Origin: Craspedostauros australis
Lineage: Eukaryota; Bacillariophyta; Bacillariophyceae; Mastogloiales; Achnanthaceae
NCBI GenBank assembly: GCA_026770025.1
Contig: JAMXDE010000034.1
Span: 558,001-622,000, forward strand
Reading direction: 5' to 3'
DNA: 64,000 bases
Positions 1-11,122 of this stretch are shown piece after piece. Within the stretch, counting starts at the first letter, position 1; each line of letters opens with the position of its first letter. The translations under genes and the position numbers were made by a program. Below the pieces are notes generated by a model. That model was given only the letters and a program-made list of their open reading frames with translations, was not told the origin of the DNA and ran no database searches.

Positions 1-128
1 GAGCACACAGTATGCAACAGTATTGTCTTACTCTACTAGCACTTAGTTTGTCTCCTTGTTGCGTAACGCCGCATGGTTGCTTGTTCTGCACTGCTCTGCT
101 CGAGAGGGTATATGGTACTCTCCCCTGC

Positions 129-1679
129 CTACTTCTTCAACTTCTCGAGAGCCTTTTGCTGTGCCTCGATGGCCTTGGCGGCTGCAGCGGCTTCCTTGGC
201 AGATTCCGATTGCAGCTTGGCAGCCTTGTCCTGCTTGGCCTTGAGCTCCTGTTGTTGGAATCGATGATTTTGTTTTGGATTGTTTTGGTTGGGACATGAC
301 ATAACATGACATGACATGCGAGTAGAGTAGAGCGAAGTGTTGAGAATGTGAGAACATGCACGCATCAATCCTCCAAAGAGTAGTGGCATCGACAAACGCA
401 ACACGACATGGAGTAGCAGGCTCACCATCGCTCAGTCAGCACCCCACAATCAACAATGCCCAACAGGATACAGTTCAGTTCGGTTCAAGACAACACAATA
501 CAATGATGACGCACCTTCAATTTCTGCTCCTCGGCCTTGAGCGTGGCCTTCTTCTTGGCATCCTCCTTCTTCTTGATCTCCGCCTGCTTCTTGTTGTATT
601 TCTGCAGGTTCTTCTCCGCCTTCTTGAGCTTCTTCTCCAAGTTCTTCTCAGCCTTCTTGGATTCCTTGACGTTGGACTCGTTGGCCTTGACGTCGGAAGC
701 GAATTTGGATGCCTGCTTGGCGTAGTCGGCGTTGACCTTTTCAGCCTCCTTCAATGCGTTCTTGGATTTGGCTGTGTGTATGGGTGTATGAGTGTGTCGT
801 CGTCGTCATGTTTGGGAATGCGTTGCGGCAAATGAGAAATGGAAATGAAAGGACATGGTGAGTACGTGCGTGAAGCGCCGTTGGAGTACAGCTGGATGGA
901 AAGACAACGGAGGGTCGATTGATATGGGATGCAGAACAGATCCTGCAACGTGCATTGTAGGGTAGAATGTCCCAAAAGCCTATCCTCCATGGTCGCACAA
1001 GCACGGTGCATGTAATAATGCAAATACAAAATGAGACACGACACAAACACTCACTGGCCTTGGCCGAAAGCTCCTGAATGGCGGACGATGGCATCTGCTG
1101 GTTCTTGGCCGTGTTGAGCTTCTCAAGGTCGGCGTTGGCGGCCTTCTGCGCATTTGCCAGAGTCTTCTCGGACGCCTTCAGGGCCTTGTCGGCCTTGGCG
1201 TATCCCGCGCTGGCTTCCTTGAGGTACTTCTCGTACTCCTTCGTGGTGCGCTGCGCCAGCTCGACGTTGCGCTTGGCACCAATCTGATCGCGCTGCGCCT
1301 GCGGCAGCTTCTTCTCGGCCTTGCGCGCCTCGTCGGCGGCCCTCTTGGCGGCGGCCTTTTGTTCGGCCGCGGTGAGGGGTGCGGCCTGTTCGACGGGCGG
1401 TTTGGTGGCGGCGTAGGCTGGTGGCAGGGCCGTGGTGGAAGCGGCGATGGCGAAGAGGCCGGCGGTGGCCAATGTCAATGCCTGTTGGCTGGCCTGTTGG
1501 ATGTGCTGCATCCAGTCGTTGTTGTTGTTGTTGTTGTTGTTGACGGCATTGAGGGATGTAATGGTGGACTGTGTCTGTGTCTGTTGCTGCAGGCGGAAGG
1601 CAGCGTGTGGTGGGACTGGGGCAACGAAGGCCATGGTGCCACCCACGGTGAAGATGAGATTAGCCAGAACGATCTTCAT
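129..1679 (-). CDS. plastid-targeted Lys/Ala-rich coiled-coil protein, probable thylakoid lumen (3 exons)
   Basis: Three exons, 1679-1055, 771-515 and 248-129, joined by GTGAGT and GTGCGT donors and CAG acceptors, restore one frame of 333 residues. Residues 1-16 are a hydrophobic signal ending in TMAFVAP, an Ala-Phe site like the plastid leaders of secondary red-lineage algae. After a poly-Asn tract (CAA/GTT microsatellite near 1518-1542) comes a second hydrophobic stretch ending PPAYAA, an AxA site typical of thylakoid processing peptidase. The remainder is almost entirely Lys/Ala/Glu-rich heptad-like helix. I recognise no enzyme domain, so a structural or scaffold role is inference. It is transcribed divergently from the acyltransferase gene. 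Exon structure is well supported because both splices keep the helix in frame; function is unknown. Confidence 0.8.
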
Positions 1680-3057
1680 GATTGCTTGCTGTGGTTGTTG
1701 TGGTTACTGTGGTTGAGTTGCGTGTGACGATTGTTGATGGGTGATTGTCAGAATGGTTGGAGCCGAGCGAGAGGAGGTGAGAGATCGTATGGCAATGGCA
1801 ATAGAAGTGTGTTGAGTATCAGTGCAGGATGACGTAGTGTGCAGTGTGCGATGTGTGGCACATACGTGGAAGCAAGGAAGGCCAGACGTGAGAAGCGAAG
1901 ATCAACAGCAGCGCATGATCCAAAAGGGCAAGATCGGTTGGGTCTGAATCTTCGGCCATGCGAGGCGATCATGCATGAACACACCGAAAGGCTCGCTTCG
2001 AAGCTGTTTGATGTGTGCTGGAGGATATCACACAACGCACGTACAACGTGTTGTTTGTTCGGATTGTTTGCAGAATGATGTTGAGATACGGTTGCAGGAT
2101 TCGACGATGATCGTGAAATTCGGCGAGGTTGTTGTTGCTGCAATCAGCTGGCTGATGTGTCCAACGAAGGTATTGTACTTACTCTTGAGATAGTGGTTTC
2201 TTGTTGATGGTTGCGATGCAAACGAAGGTGGATGGATGGGCACAGATGCAACTGCAGAGCGCATGGATCATCGTATGGTCAAGTACTCGTACTCGTCGCA
2301 GACACCATCGCAAACACACACCCTCGCGGGAGAGGCAAGCGCTGCGCCATGGTGATGAGTTGGTCGGCTGGTTGGTGGTGGGGCACCATCGACGTGGATA
2401 CCTTACCGCCCATGTGCGTGTTCGTGCCTTGTTTGTTTTGTTGGCTGCGTTGGCATTTCGCGTTTCGTGTTGACGATTGTGGATTTGGTCCGTTGAATCG
2501 ATCGTGAGGGTATCTTTTCATGTTCGTCCAATCAGAACAACGTAACACGGTTCGCATTGTTGACGTCATGAAATCGATGCAACCTTGTTTTAGTATACTA
2601 TGAATGACAGATATGATCGAATTTAACTATACTAATATTGTAGTATCGTGTGGTCAGAATGCCTGTTGGCTTCTCCAAGATTCAACATCCAATGTTCAAC
2701 ATGCGACATCAAAGACACGAGAACCCAAACGAGAAGAAAGGCGATTCTTCTGCGCAGATGGTGTCATGCAACGACAACGACGCACAAAAACACGGAAAAG
2801 TTCACGCAAAGAACAAATCCTTCCTGCTCAACGCAGCATCTTCACAACTTTGGATCCTTGGGCAGTTGCATACCACCCTCGTGCTATCCGCATTACCAAA
2901 CCACACTTCCGCGCTCTATTCTCCACTCTCACGGCCGCGACAGTAACAGCAGCAGCAACGTGAAGGATCGAAGAGGAAAGCGTGGCCAGATTCATCTCGC
3001 CACCTGCATACTCCTTCGAGGAAACAGGCGACCGCGATCATCAACACGATTATCACC
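1680..3057. other. divergent intergenic region
   Basis: This region lies between two genes that start on opposite strands. No convincing coding frame is seen. It holds a CCAATCA motif at 2528-2534 and a palindromic TGACGTCA at 2561-2568, then AT-rich sequence near 2585-2640. These are plausible promoter elements for either gene, but their function is not shown. Confidence 0.5.
2561..2568. promoter_or_regulatory. TGACGTCA bZIP/CRE-type palindrome
   Basis: Perfect 8-bp TGACGTCA, about 490 bp upstream of the acyltransferase start and 880 bp upstream of the coiled-coil gene start. The same octamer occurs in the LTRs near 22.9 and 30.2 kb. bZIP factors, including algal aureochromes, bind TGACGT cores; use of this site is inferred. 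Confidence 0.35.
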
Positions 3058-4622
3058 ATGATCATGGCCACAACCAAGCAAATGAAACCGATGCAGCACA
3101 TATCACGCCTCTCGGTTGCTGCGGCTGCCGTTGCGTGTATTGCCATCACCGCGAGCATCCCAATGTCCCATGCATTCTCCACGCGCTCCTTGCACCACGG
3201 TGCTGCTGGGGGCAATACCGCCAAGCGCAATGGATTCCAGCACAAGCACAGCTCTGGGGACAGTCCTCAATCGGTTCCGCAGCAATCGGTGCCGTCGCCT
3301 TCGACCAGCACTGTCGGCACCAAGCCCGTCGTTCGATCCGCGCTATTCTCGGCAGCGTCGCAGCCATTCTCTCATGAATCTTCATCCGCTGCCTACAACA
3401 ACAACAGCGCCATGCAACCGCCCACCTCCTTCCTCACGATGGACAAGCGCCGCGTCATTTGTCCCATCCACGCCACATGCGCGCGCCTCGCCATGAATTT
3501 ATTCATCGCCGCCATGTGCGTGGCCTTGCCCGTCACCTTGCTGCCGCAGCAGCTGTTGCGCCCGTTCGTATCCAAGGCGAGGCGGCAACGTTGGGCGTTG
3601 GCGACGGCGCAGTTCTGCGCGCGGTGGTTGTTTCGGGTCATTCCATTCTGTCAGGTCGAGTGCGCAGGTTCCGCCGATCATCAAGACAGCCAAGCGCCAT
3701 CGATCTGGGTCTGCAATCATACCAGCATGCTCGATGTCTTTCTCCTTCTGGCCAAGGATCTCCAATTGCGCGGTCCCAACAAGCGCCCGATCAAGATTGT
3801 TTACGTACGTGTCTTCTACTTGCGTATTGGTGATCGTGTCTCGACTGCTCGTTTTTCATTCAGTTGGTCTGTTGCTTCTGGTTCATCGGTGCTTTGTTGT
3901 GATGTATGTATGGATGGTGAAGGTCGACGCGACGATTGATTGGAAGATGACAGAGTAGTACTCAACGCAGGCATGATGTGGACATGCTCGCAGAAGCGCA
4001 TCTCTGACCTTGCCTTCTCTCTCTCTCTCTGCCGTCTCTATTTGCTATCACCTATTACAACACACTACTACCCCGTACGTAGTGGCAACAACTCGAAGAC
4101 AATCCAATCTCGAAACTCCTCTTCCGTCAATGCGGCTTCATCCCAGTCCAGATGGCAGCCAACGCTGCAGGCGAAACCAACGCCTACGACCTGCGTTCCT
4201 TCAAGCTTCTTTTGAAGCAGTCCAAACAGGCATTCAAAGAAGGATTCGACCTCGGCATCCTGCCTGAAGGACAGTTGAATCCTGATCCGCAGCTCGGACT
4301 TTTGGACACCATCTATCCCGGCGCCTACACTTTGGCGCGATCGTCCAAACGTCCCATCCGCTTCCTGGCGCTGCACGGCGTCTCCAACCTGTGGCACGCC
4401 GATCCCAATATCGGTCAGAAGGTGCTGGATCATCGCGTGCGCATGCGGGTCTACGATGCGCCGCAGCAATCGCAATGTCAGTACCGGTCCGCCGATCAGT
4501 TCGTGCAGGCCTTTCGTGCGGTGGTCGGGACCTTCGCGACGACGGGAGCGGATCTCAAGGACGATGCCGTTCTGCAGCAGTATTTGGACGGCGCGGTGGG
4601 CGCATCCGAAGATCAACAATGA
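3058..4622 (+). CDS. plastid-type 1-acyl-sn-glycerol-3-phosphate acyltransferase (PlsC family), 2 exons
   Basis: Exons 3058-3804 and 4083-4622 (GTACGT donor, CGTAG acceptor, phase 0) give 428 residues. Residues 13-40 form a signal peptide ending MSHAF, an Ala-Phe plastid-import context, followed by a Ser-rich transit-like region. A membrane segment lies near 145-165. The PlsC catalytic block NHTSMLD (His221, Asp226) sits at 220-226, and the second exon carries GFIPVQ and LPEG (309-312), the substrate-binding motifs of the family. The family transfers an acyl group to lysophosphatidic acid to make phosphatidic acid; plastid location and exact acceptor are inferred. Alternative in-frame Met codons follow within 12 codons of the chosen start. 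It is convergent with TRAP1, 335 bp away. The intron is 278 bp. Confidence 0.85.
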
Positions 4623-4957
4623 TGGTCGGCGATGGCGAACGAGTAGACATGGCATAGCAGTAGAATACATAACGTAGAGTTCATATTATTGGAGTGCATG
4701 ATATTAACCATGACATGGTGCAGCACATGGCGGGGTGGGGCAACATTTCCTTCAGGAGATGTACCAGACGCACAAGTGCGTTCGCAGGTGTGGACACTGA
4801 GACTCGTACATGCTCTAAACATTTTCGTTTTGCATGGAGTGTGCAGAGAGCAGAGAGATTGGAATGGAATGACCTGATGACTATTTGTGCTGCTTTACCA
4901 TCTCATACTAGTGCTCTAAACCGTGTTGCGCCACTAAATCGGCAACGCCTACTTGAC
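4623..4957. other. convergent intergenic spacer
   Basis: Shared 3' region of the acyltransferase and TRAP1 genes. Only short frames are present and no repeat or RNA gene was seen; presumably both 3' UTRs. Confidence 0.5.
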
Positions 4958-7607
4958 TCACGGCGATTTCGTTTTGTCATCATCGCTGCTGGTGCTGGTG
5001 CTGCTGCCATTGCTGCTGTCTTGAGCCTTCTCCAAGGCGTCCGCACCCTTCACCAGTGCCACCATCAGGTCGTTCAAACGCGGCAGCATGGTGCGTCCAT
5101 CATCCAGCAATCCGGCCGCCACCAGACAGTTGTCGTACACTTGCTCCGCCAGCACCTTGGCCAACACCGGCTCCGTCGTGCGCAACCGCTGGATGCCCAG
5201 GATCAGCGCGTGTGATGGATTGATCTCCACGTTCTGCTTGGGCAGCGGGGCGTAGTCGCGGTTGCCTTCCGACGTGTCCACCATGCGCATCATGCGGCGC
5301 ATGGAACCCGATTCGTTGTCCGTCACGATGGCGGGAGACGAGACGAGGCGTTTGGAAGGGCGGCACGAGTTGATCTTGTCGTCGCCCAACGCTGTCTTCA
5401 TCCAGCTGCAGAATTCCATGGCTTCGTGTGGTTCGAGGCCTTTCTCGTTGTCATCGGTACTGTCGGCATCTTTCTTGGCATCATCATCATCGTCATCATC
5501 ATCACCATCCTTCTTCTCCTTCTCATCATCATCGTCGCCACTATCGTCCTTGTCATCATCGAAGACACTGAGATCGATGGAGCTCTTTTCGACGCTCACC
5601 AAGTTGCGCCCTTCGTAAACTGGCAGATTGGCCATGACGAAATCATCGATGGCGGTGTAAATGAAGAGCACTTCGATGTTGCGTTGCTCAAAGGCTTCCA
5701 GGTAGGGCGACAACGCTGCGGCTTCTCTGGTGGGTGCGCACAGGTAGTAGATCTCCTTCTGTTCCGGACGCATGTTGCCAATGTACTGATCGAAGCTGAT
5801 GAGCTTGTCCTGCGTCAATTTGTTGGTTTCAAAATACAGGAGCTTGGCGAGGATGTCTTGAAATTCGTACTCTTGACACACACCCTCCTTCAGGAAGAAG
5901 GAGAACTCGCGGTAGAACTCCTCCAAGTACTTCGCATTCTCCTTCCTGCAAATGTCGGGAAATGAGAATGAGACAAAACGAAGAAGTGTTGTGCATTGCG
6001 GCGCGCATTGTGTTGTTAGTCATGATGTCGTGCAAAGAGTTAAACCTACCATTCATCTCGAAATGGAGCGAAGCAGGCAAATGGATGGCATCGTAACCAA
6101 ACCACAATCATAATCACAGGCGAAGCCAAAATACTCGAGCGACAAGTGCAACTCAATTTGCACCACGCCACGTCACACAACACACTCACTTTGCCATCTT
6201 CTCCAAATGCGCCAAGAACTTGCGCGTCAACGTCTTGCGCAGCTGCTGCATCAAGGCCGCATCCTGCGCCGTCTCGCGCGACACGGCCAAAGGCAGATCC
6301 TCCGAATCGACAACGCCCTTGACGAAGCGCATCCAATCCGGCACGATGGAAGATTTCTGCTCGATGAGGACCCTGCGCGAGTAGAGGCTGACGCCGGATT
6401 CCATGCGTTCCATGCCGAACTTCTCCGTGTGGAAGGACGGGATGAAGAAGAGGGCCTTGATGTCCAGTGGCACTTCGGCGCGGAAGTGGTAGATGTCCAG
6501 GGGATCGTCGATGGCCTTGGCGATGTACTTGTAAAAGTCGACGTAGGTGTCATGCTCGACTTCTCTGGGATCCTGCGCCCACACGGCCTGGACCGTGTTG
6601 ACGCGCTCGCCGTTGACAAAGATGGGGTACTGGATGAAGTTGGAGTACTCCTGCAGCAGATCCGTGATGGTCTTGTCGTCGACCAGCGACCAGTGATTGC
6701 TGGTGAGGTGAATGACGACGGACGTGCCGCGGTCCTGGCGCACGTCATCCGCGAGCGGAGCGATGTCGTACGTTCCGAGACCCTGCGAGGTCCAGGAGTA
6801 TCCCTGAGATTCCTCCTCGCCATCCTTGAGGACCGCCGAGCGGCTGCGAACCTCCACCTTGTCCGCGACCATGAAGGCGGAGTAGAAACCAACGCCGAAC
6901 TTCCCGATGATGCCCTTGGCGACGTCCAGGTCGGTCTCGCCAGACTCCGCGCGTTCCAGGAGCTGCTGCTGGAAGGCCTTGCTCCCGCTCTTGGCGATGG
7001 TACCGAGATGCTCCCGCATGCTGTCGGCGTCCATGCCAATTCCCGTGTCCGTGATGGTGATGGTGGAGGTGACTTCATCGAGCTCGATGCGAACTTCGAG
7101 CGGCAGGTCGGGCTGCATGAGGTTCTGGCCACCCTGGTTCTGCAGCTGGCGCATCTTCTCGCAGGCGTCGGACGCGTTGCTGACCAGCTCTCGCAGAAAC
7201 ACCTCCTTCTCCTTGTACAGCGAGTTGGTCACGATGTCCAGCAGCTGGCGGGTTTCGGCCTGGAATTCATGGGTGGTAGATACTGAAGCTGAAGGAGCAG
7301 TTGGTGACGATCCATCCGTGGATGATGGCCCATCCGTAGATGATGATCCATCCGTAGACGATGATCCATCCGAAGACAACCACCGCGATGCGGAGACGGT
7401 CGCGTTGAGGTCGTTGATCACTTGGCTGCGTGCGCTTCCATTGCCGCGCTGGTCTGCACTCGCTTGCGATCCAGCGCTGGGCATCGACAGCAAGGTCGAT
7501 GCGGCTCTCCGAGGATGATGGAGTTGGGCATTGATGCTGGATGGCAGGCGCTTGCCTCCGCTTCTGAACAGCAGCTTTCTGCCCGCATTCGTGCGTGCGT
7601 ACATCAT
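4958..7607 (-). CDS. TRAP1: mitochondrial Hsp90 (TRAP1/Hsp75-like) chaperone, 2 exons
   Basis: Exons 7607-6190 and 5945-4958 (GTGAGT donor, TGCAG acceptor) encode 801 residues. The first 40 residues are rich in Arg/Lys without acids, as expected of a mitochondrial presequence, followed by a Ser/Thr/Asp/Gly tandem repeat (residues about 80-103). The GHKL ATPase fold is complete: E140 and N144 in FLRELVSNASD, D187-TGIGM, and GKFGVGF (235-241). Middle and C-terminal Hsp90 domains follow. TRAP1 folds proteins in the mitochondrial matrix using ATP. Odd feature: a long Asp-rich insert (about residues 597-637, DNA 5451-5573) before the C-terminal dimerisation part, and a Ser/Asp-rich tail instead of MEEVD. 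Absence of MEEVD or KDEL fits an organellar paralogue. Confidence 0.92.
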
Positions 7608-8320
7608 GATTCGCGAGTTGATGGAATGGACGGATCAAGGGATGAATGAATGTTGCTTGACGTCTCCCTTCGTCCTCTCTTGTTTGTGATCGAATGCTGA
7701 TGTGTCCTCGCATCACGTCATGTTGTCTCTGGATCCAGAGCGATGGCTGTGTTTCGATTTCTTGTGGTTTTCTTGTGGAAGATTGTTTTTGGCGCCAAAA
7801 AGGCTTCCACGTGGAGCGTTGAACTGTGGATGACTCGTTTGACTTAACGTTGTACACGATCGTGTCAAATGTAGACAAATGATAGCAAGCGTGACAATGG
7901 CGACATGTGCCACGGTACTTGATTGAAACATGTATTAATGTACGGCTACGAAGGTGCTGTTCGTTTGATGGCCTGCTTTGGACGAGCACGAGCTGATCCT
8001 TTTTCGTTTCGTTTCATTGCATTGCGTTTGCATGTCTCTATTCGTTGCGCTGCGCTGCGTGCGTAGATGAATTGGATCGCTTCCTCCTCCCTCTTGCCTT
8101 TCTCTTTTTCTTATAATGGAATGCTTGTTCACTGATTCAATGCAATTTCGTTGTCTCCTCCTCCTGATCCTCCTCTTCCTACATATTTTGTGATTGATTG
8201 TCTTGGCTGTGCTTCGTCTGCCTACGCAAAGTCTGCTCCGTCAATGGCCTTGTTCATCTCTTCTCTTCTCTTCTCATCTTGACTTGCCTCAATTCATTTT
8301 CTCACAACGATTCGCGACGC
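7608..8320. other. intergenic region upstream of TRAP1
   Basis: Holds the TRAP1 5' flank and the 3' flank of the COPI-associated-type gene. I looked for alternating GAA/TTC heat-shock elements near 7740-7800 and found only a poorly spaced pair. No other feature seen. Confidence 0.4.
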
Positions 8321-9613
8321 TCATTGTCGCCTCATCCACCACGCCAGAAAGTCGTCGAACGCAACATGCTTGCCGTCCTTGCTCGGGATGCTCTTGAACT
8401 GTGCCTCGACTGACTTGTCATCCAGCTCCAAACCGAGCGACCAGATCAGAGCGACGAACTCTCTCAACACGATGAAGCCGTCGCTGTCCTCGTCGTGCTC
8501 GCCGAACTTCTCCCACAGGTACGATTCGTCGGTCAGCGAACTGAGCAGGCCGTTGTAGTGATTGGCGGAATGGCTGCCGTAGGCGATCGCCACGAAGCCG
8601 ATCAAGGACAGAGCGAGGCCGCTCTTCATGGCGTGCTCGTACTCGACGGTGAGGTTGAGGCATCCCGTGAACAGGTACAGGATGCCGCGCCCCCACACGA
8701 ATTTGAACATGCCGACGTGTCTCGTGATGTAATCGCACAGGGTGGCGCGGTAGCTGTTGGGATCGCGGAAGGCGCCGATAACTCGGGAGTCCAGCAGGAT
8801 GATGAGCAGGGAGAACATGCAGACGATCAACGCCGACAGGATCCCGCCGATGGTGTCGTAGGGGATGTACATCACCAGCGGGTACAGCGTGGTGGCGATT
8901 GCGCAGAATGCGGCGGCCAGCGCGGTCCATCGAATGAGGGATGGACCTTCCTCGGCCGAGTATCGCCACATGAGGATGTGGCTGTTGGCGACGCTGGATC
9001 CGGCACGGTTGAACCCATCGCGTCGGTACATCATGTCAACGGTGAAATCGGCCGTGCTGTTGGTCGGCGCGTTCGTCAGCGTCGTGTTATCGCCTACCGT
9101 CATGGTGCCATCGCTGGACACAGTGGGTCCCTTCATGATGGAAGCATCTTCATTTTGGGCATTGTCGAGGGCGTTTTTGACAGCGAGCTTTGAGCCTCCA
9201 TTTCCGTTGGATGCTGATTGATTCGTGCTTGAGATCTCAAGGCCGCTGATGGCCTTCAGCTTGGGTGAAAACGAGGGTGCTTCGACGATATCGAAGCCCT
9301 CCGTGGCATCGTTGCTCTTGTTGCTGCTGCTGGTGGTATCCGCTTTGGCGTTGGTGGCTGGAGGCGTCTTGTCACTTGTTGATCCAGAATCATCCTTTCC
9401 AACGGAAGTATTGACGTTGTTCATATTGCCCTTCTCGATGTCAGCTTGGTTTGGCAGCAAGATGAAGGAACCGTTGGATGATGAATCAGAGCCATCTTGG
9501 TTGTTCGATTGGGTGTTGGGTGATGGAACGACGACGGGCGCCTGGTACTCTTCCGCCGTCTCCCGCTGCTTGCTCGACTTCTTCTTGTTCTTGATGTACG
9601 AAAGGAATCCCAT
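8321..9613 (-). CDS. COPI-associated-type four-helix membrane protein with C-terminal EF hand
   Basis: A single 430-residue exon. Residues 1-215 are Ser/Asn/Asp-rich and probably disordered. Hydrophobic segments lie near 228-250, 255-275, 306-322 and 331-346; the third includes FVWGRGILYLFTG, a pattern resembling the COPI_assoc membrane family. Residues 374-385 (DEDSDGFIVLRE) form a canonical 12-residue EF-hand loop, with a second weaker helix-loop after it. This suggests a Golgi or endomembrane protein with a calcium-responsive cytosolic tail; the family call rests on remembered pattern, so it is moderate. It is tandem with TRAP1 on the same strand. Confidence 0.65.
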   Translation of the reverse strand: MGFLSYIKNKKKSSKQRETAEEYQAPVVVPSPNTQSNNQDGSDSSSNGSFILLPNQADIEKGNMNNVNTSVGKDDSGSTSDKTPPATNAKADTTSSSNKSNDATEGFDIVEAPSFSPKLKAISGLEISSTNQSASNGNGGSKLAVKNALDNAQNEDASIMKGPTVSSDGTMTVGDNTTLTNAPTNSTADFTVDMMYRRDGFNRAGSSVANSHILMWRYSAEEGPSLIRWTALAAAFCAIATTLYPLVMYIPYDTIGGILSALIVCMFSLLIILLDSRVIGAFRDPNSYRATLCDYITRHVGMFKFVWGRGILYLFTGCLNLTVEYEHAMKSGLALSLIGFVAIAYGSHSANHYNGLLSSLTDESYLWEKFGEHDEDSDGFIVLREFVALIWSLGLELDDKSVEAQFKSIPSKDGKHVAFDDFLAWWMRRQ

Positions 9614-11122
9614 CTTGAAGAGATACGGAGATGTGCGGAATTCTGTCTCAATTCAACTCAACTCAACTCTGCTTTGCTCTGCTGTTGTGTTGAGATGTGC
9701 TGTATAAGTGCTCCGCCCTGCAGTGCTGTGCTGTGCCGGTATTCGGTTCAGATCAATTGCGTCCGGCGTCGTTCAGTTGCAGCCAAGGCAGTTGGGTTCA
9801 GTTGGTTGCTGATGAGTGCTGTCCAGTTGCGTTCCAAGCCAAGCAGATGCGTTTGATTGTGATGTTGAGTGCAATGGGTCTTTCTGCACAATCGATCCAG
9901 ATCTCCAATGTCCCCTTGTCTGGTCTGCTGCACGAGTATCTCTTGTTGGCTGCGATTTCACTGAGCGGCAGTTTGGTGTGATCGTTGGCTTGACTGGAAA
10001 AAGCGTTGAGTGACAGTGATGATAATTCTGCAGCTCGTTGTCGCGGACGAGTGTGACATTGGATGGAGAGTATGTGGAGCACTCTGCTCTCTCCTCTGCT
10101 CTGTTGCAAAATTGTTTCTCTTGCTCACGGCCAACACAAGCGATAGCCGAAGTGTTGGTGTTGGTTGTTGACGAAGAGAGGGATGGAGAGCCAGTGATGG
10201 TTGATGGAGTTTGTTGCGGTTCTCGTTGGTGCTCTGTGCTCGTCGTCAACGCTTCTCCGCTGCAGTCCTTGTCAACGGATCCAACAAACAACCTCACCAA
10301 ACCGCCAACTCCGCACGCGCAGAGGGAGAACGTTCACGAAGTTGACAAGTCGCAACGAGCACGCCACCAGAATTCACTGCGTTCTGGCAACCTTTTTGTG
10401 AGTAGCGTCGTGTCATGGGTATGCTCACCTGAGGTGGTCGCTTCGGGAGAAGGCCGTCCCATAATTGGCCATGTCGCTTCGGCTGCTATTTACTGTCGCC
10501 AATCCGCTTTGTATCCTGCTTCCAACACCTTTGTGCGTTAAATTTAACGTCTGTTGCCTGCCATCACCCCAACCTCGGACCAAAAGAGCGAGTGTATCCT
10601 TGTCGCACAAAGTTCTCTCCACCCATCGCAACTCAGCGTTTCGTTGGCGCCATTTCGGCGAGTTTTGGGCTCATCGCTCCGCTGCCACCATGGTTAAGAG
10701 TAGAGCAGAGTGGAGGAGAGCAGAGTGGAGGAGAGCAGAGTGCTGCACGAGCGAGAGGAAGAGTACAAGTACGAATAATAGTACGAGTTGAATCCAAGTG
10801 GAGTGATATTGCGGTCTCCTCTATTTGCTTGCTTCTTGTGGTGCATCCTTGTTACTCCGCGTACTCGACATCAAATCAACTCTGCGACAGATGGCAGGAG
10901 CGGAGTAGAGTGGAACATGGGGATCCTTCGGAGTCGGAATCTTCACCATGGGCTTCCTCGATTTCATGTGGGTATGGCGTGACCTCTCATCCAATGCGAC
11001 ATGAAAGGACCAGGCTTGGCAACCGTGGGCTTGCTGTCATCTTGTGCGAATGAACCCATCTTCTTCGGAAGTGGCTCAAAGATTGATGATCGATTCGTCG
11101 GGAGTGACACCGCTGACCCAAT
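9614..11122. other. intergenic region with a 15-bp minisatellite
   Basis: No frame here has protein-like composition. It contains short direct repeats at 10702-10741 and short CAACTC-type repeats just upstream of the COPI-type gene (9652-9668). Nothing else identified. Confidence 0.4.
10702..10741. repeat. 15-bp tandem repeat, 2.7 copies
   Basis: The unit AGAGCAGAGTGGAGG is repeated at 10702-10716 and 10717-10731, with a partial third copy. Related GAGTAGAG strings recur in other intergenic regions of the window (near 320, 19365 and 57890). Confidence 0.7.

Noticed and set aside
6207..7286. 359-codon frame antisense to TRAP1
   Set aside because: Shadow of the conserved ATPase exon.
7740..7800. 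heat-shock element upstream of TRAP1
   Set aside because: TTC and GAA triplets occur but not at the alternating 2-base spacing required.
9773..10300. 175-codon minus-strand frame between genes
   Set aside because: Composition is not protein-like and there is no recognisable domain.
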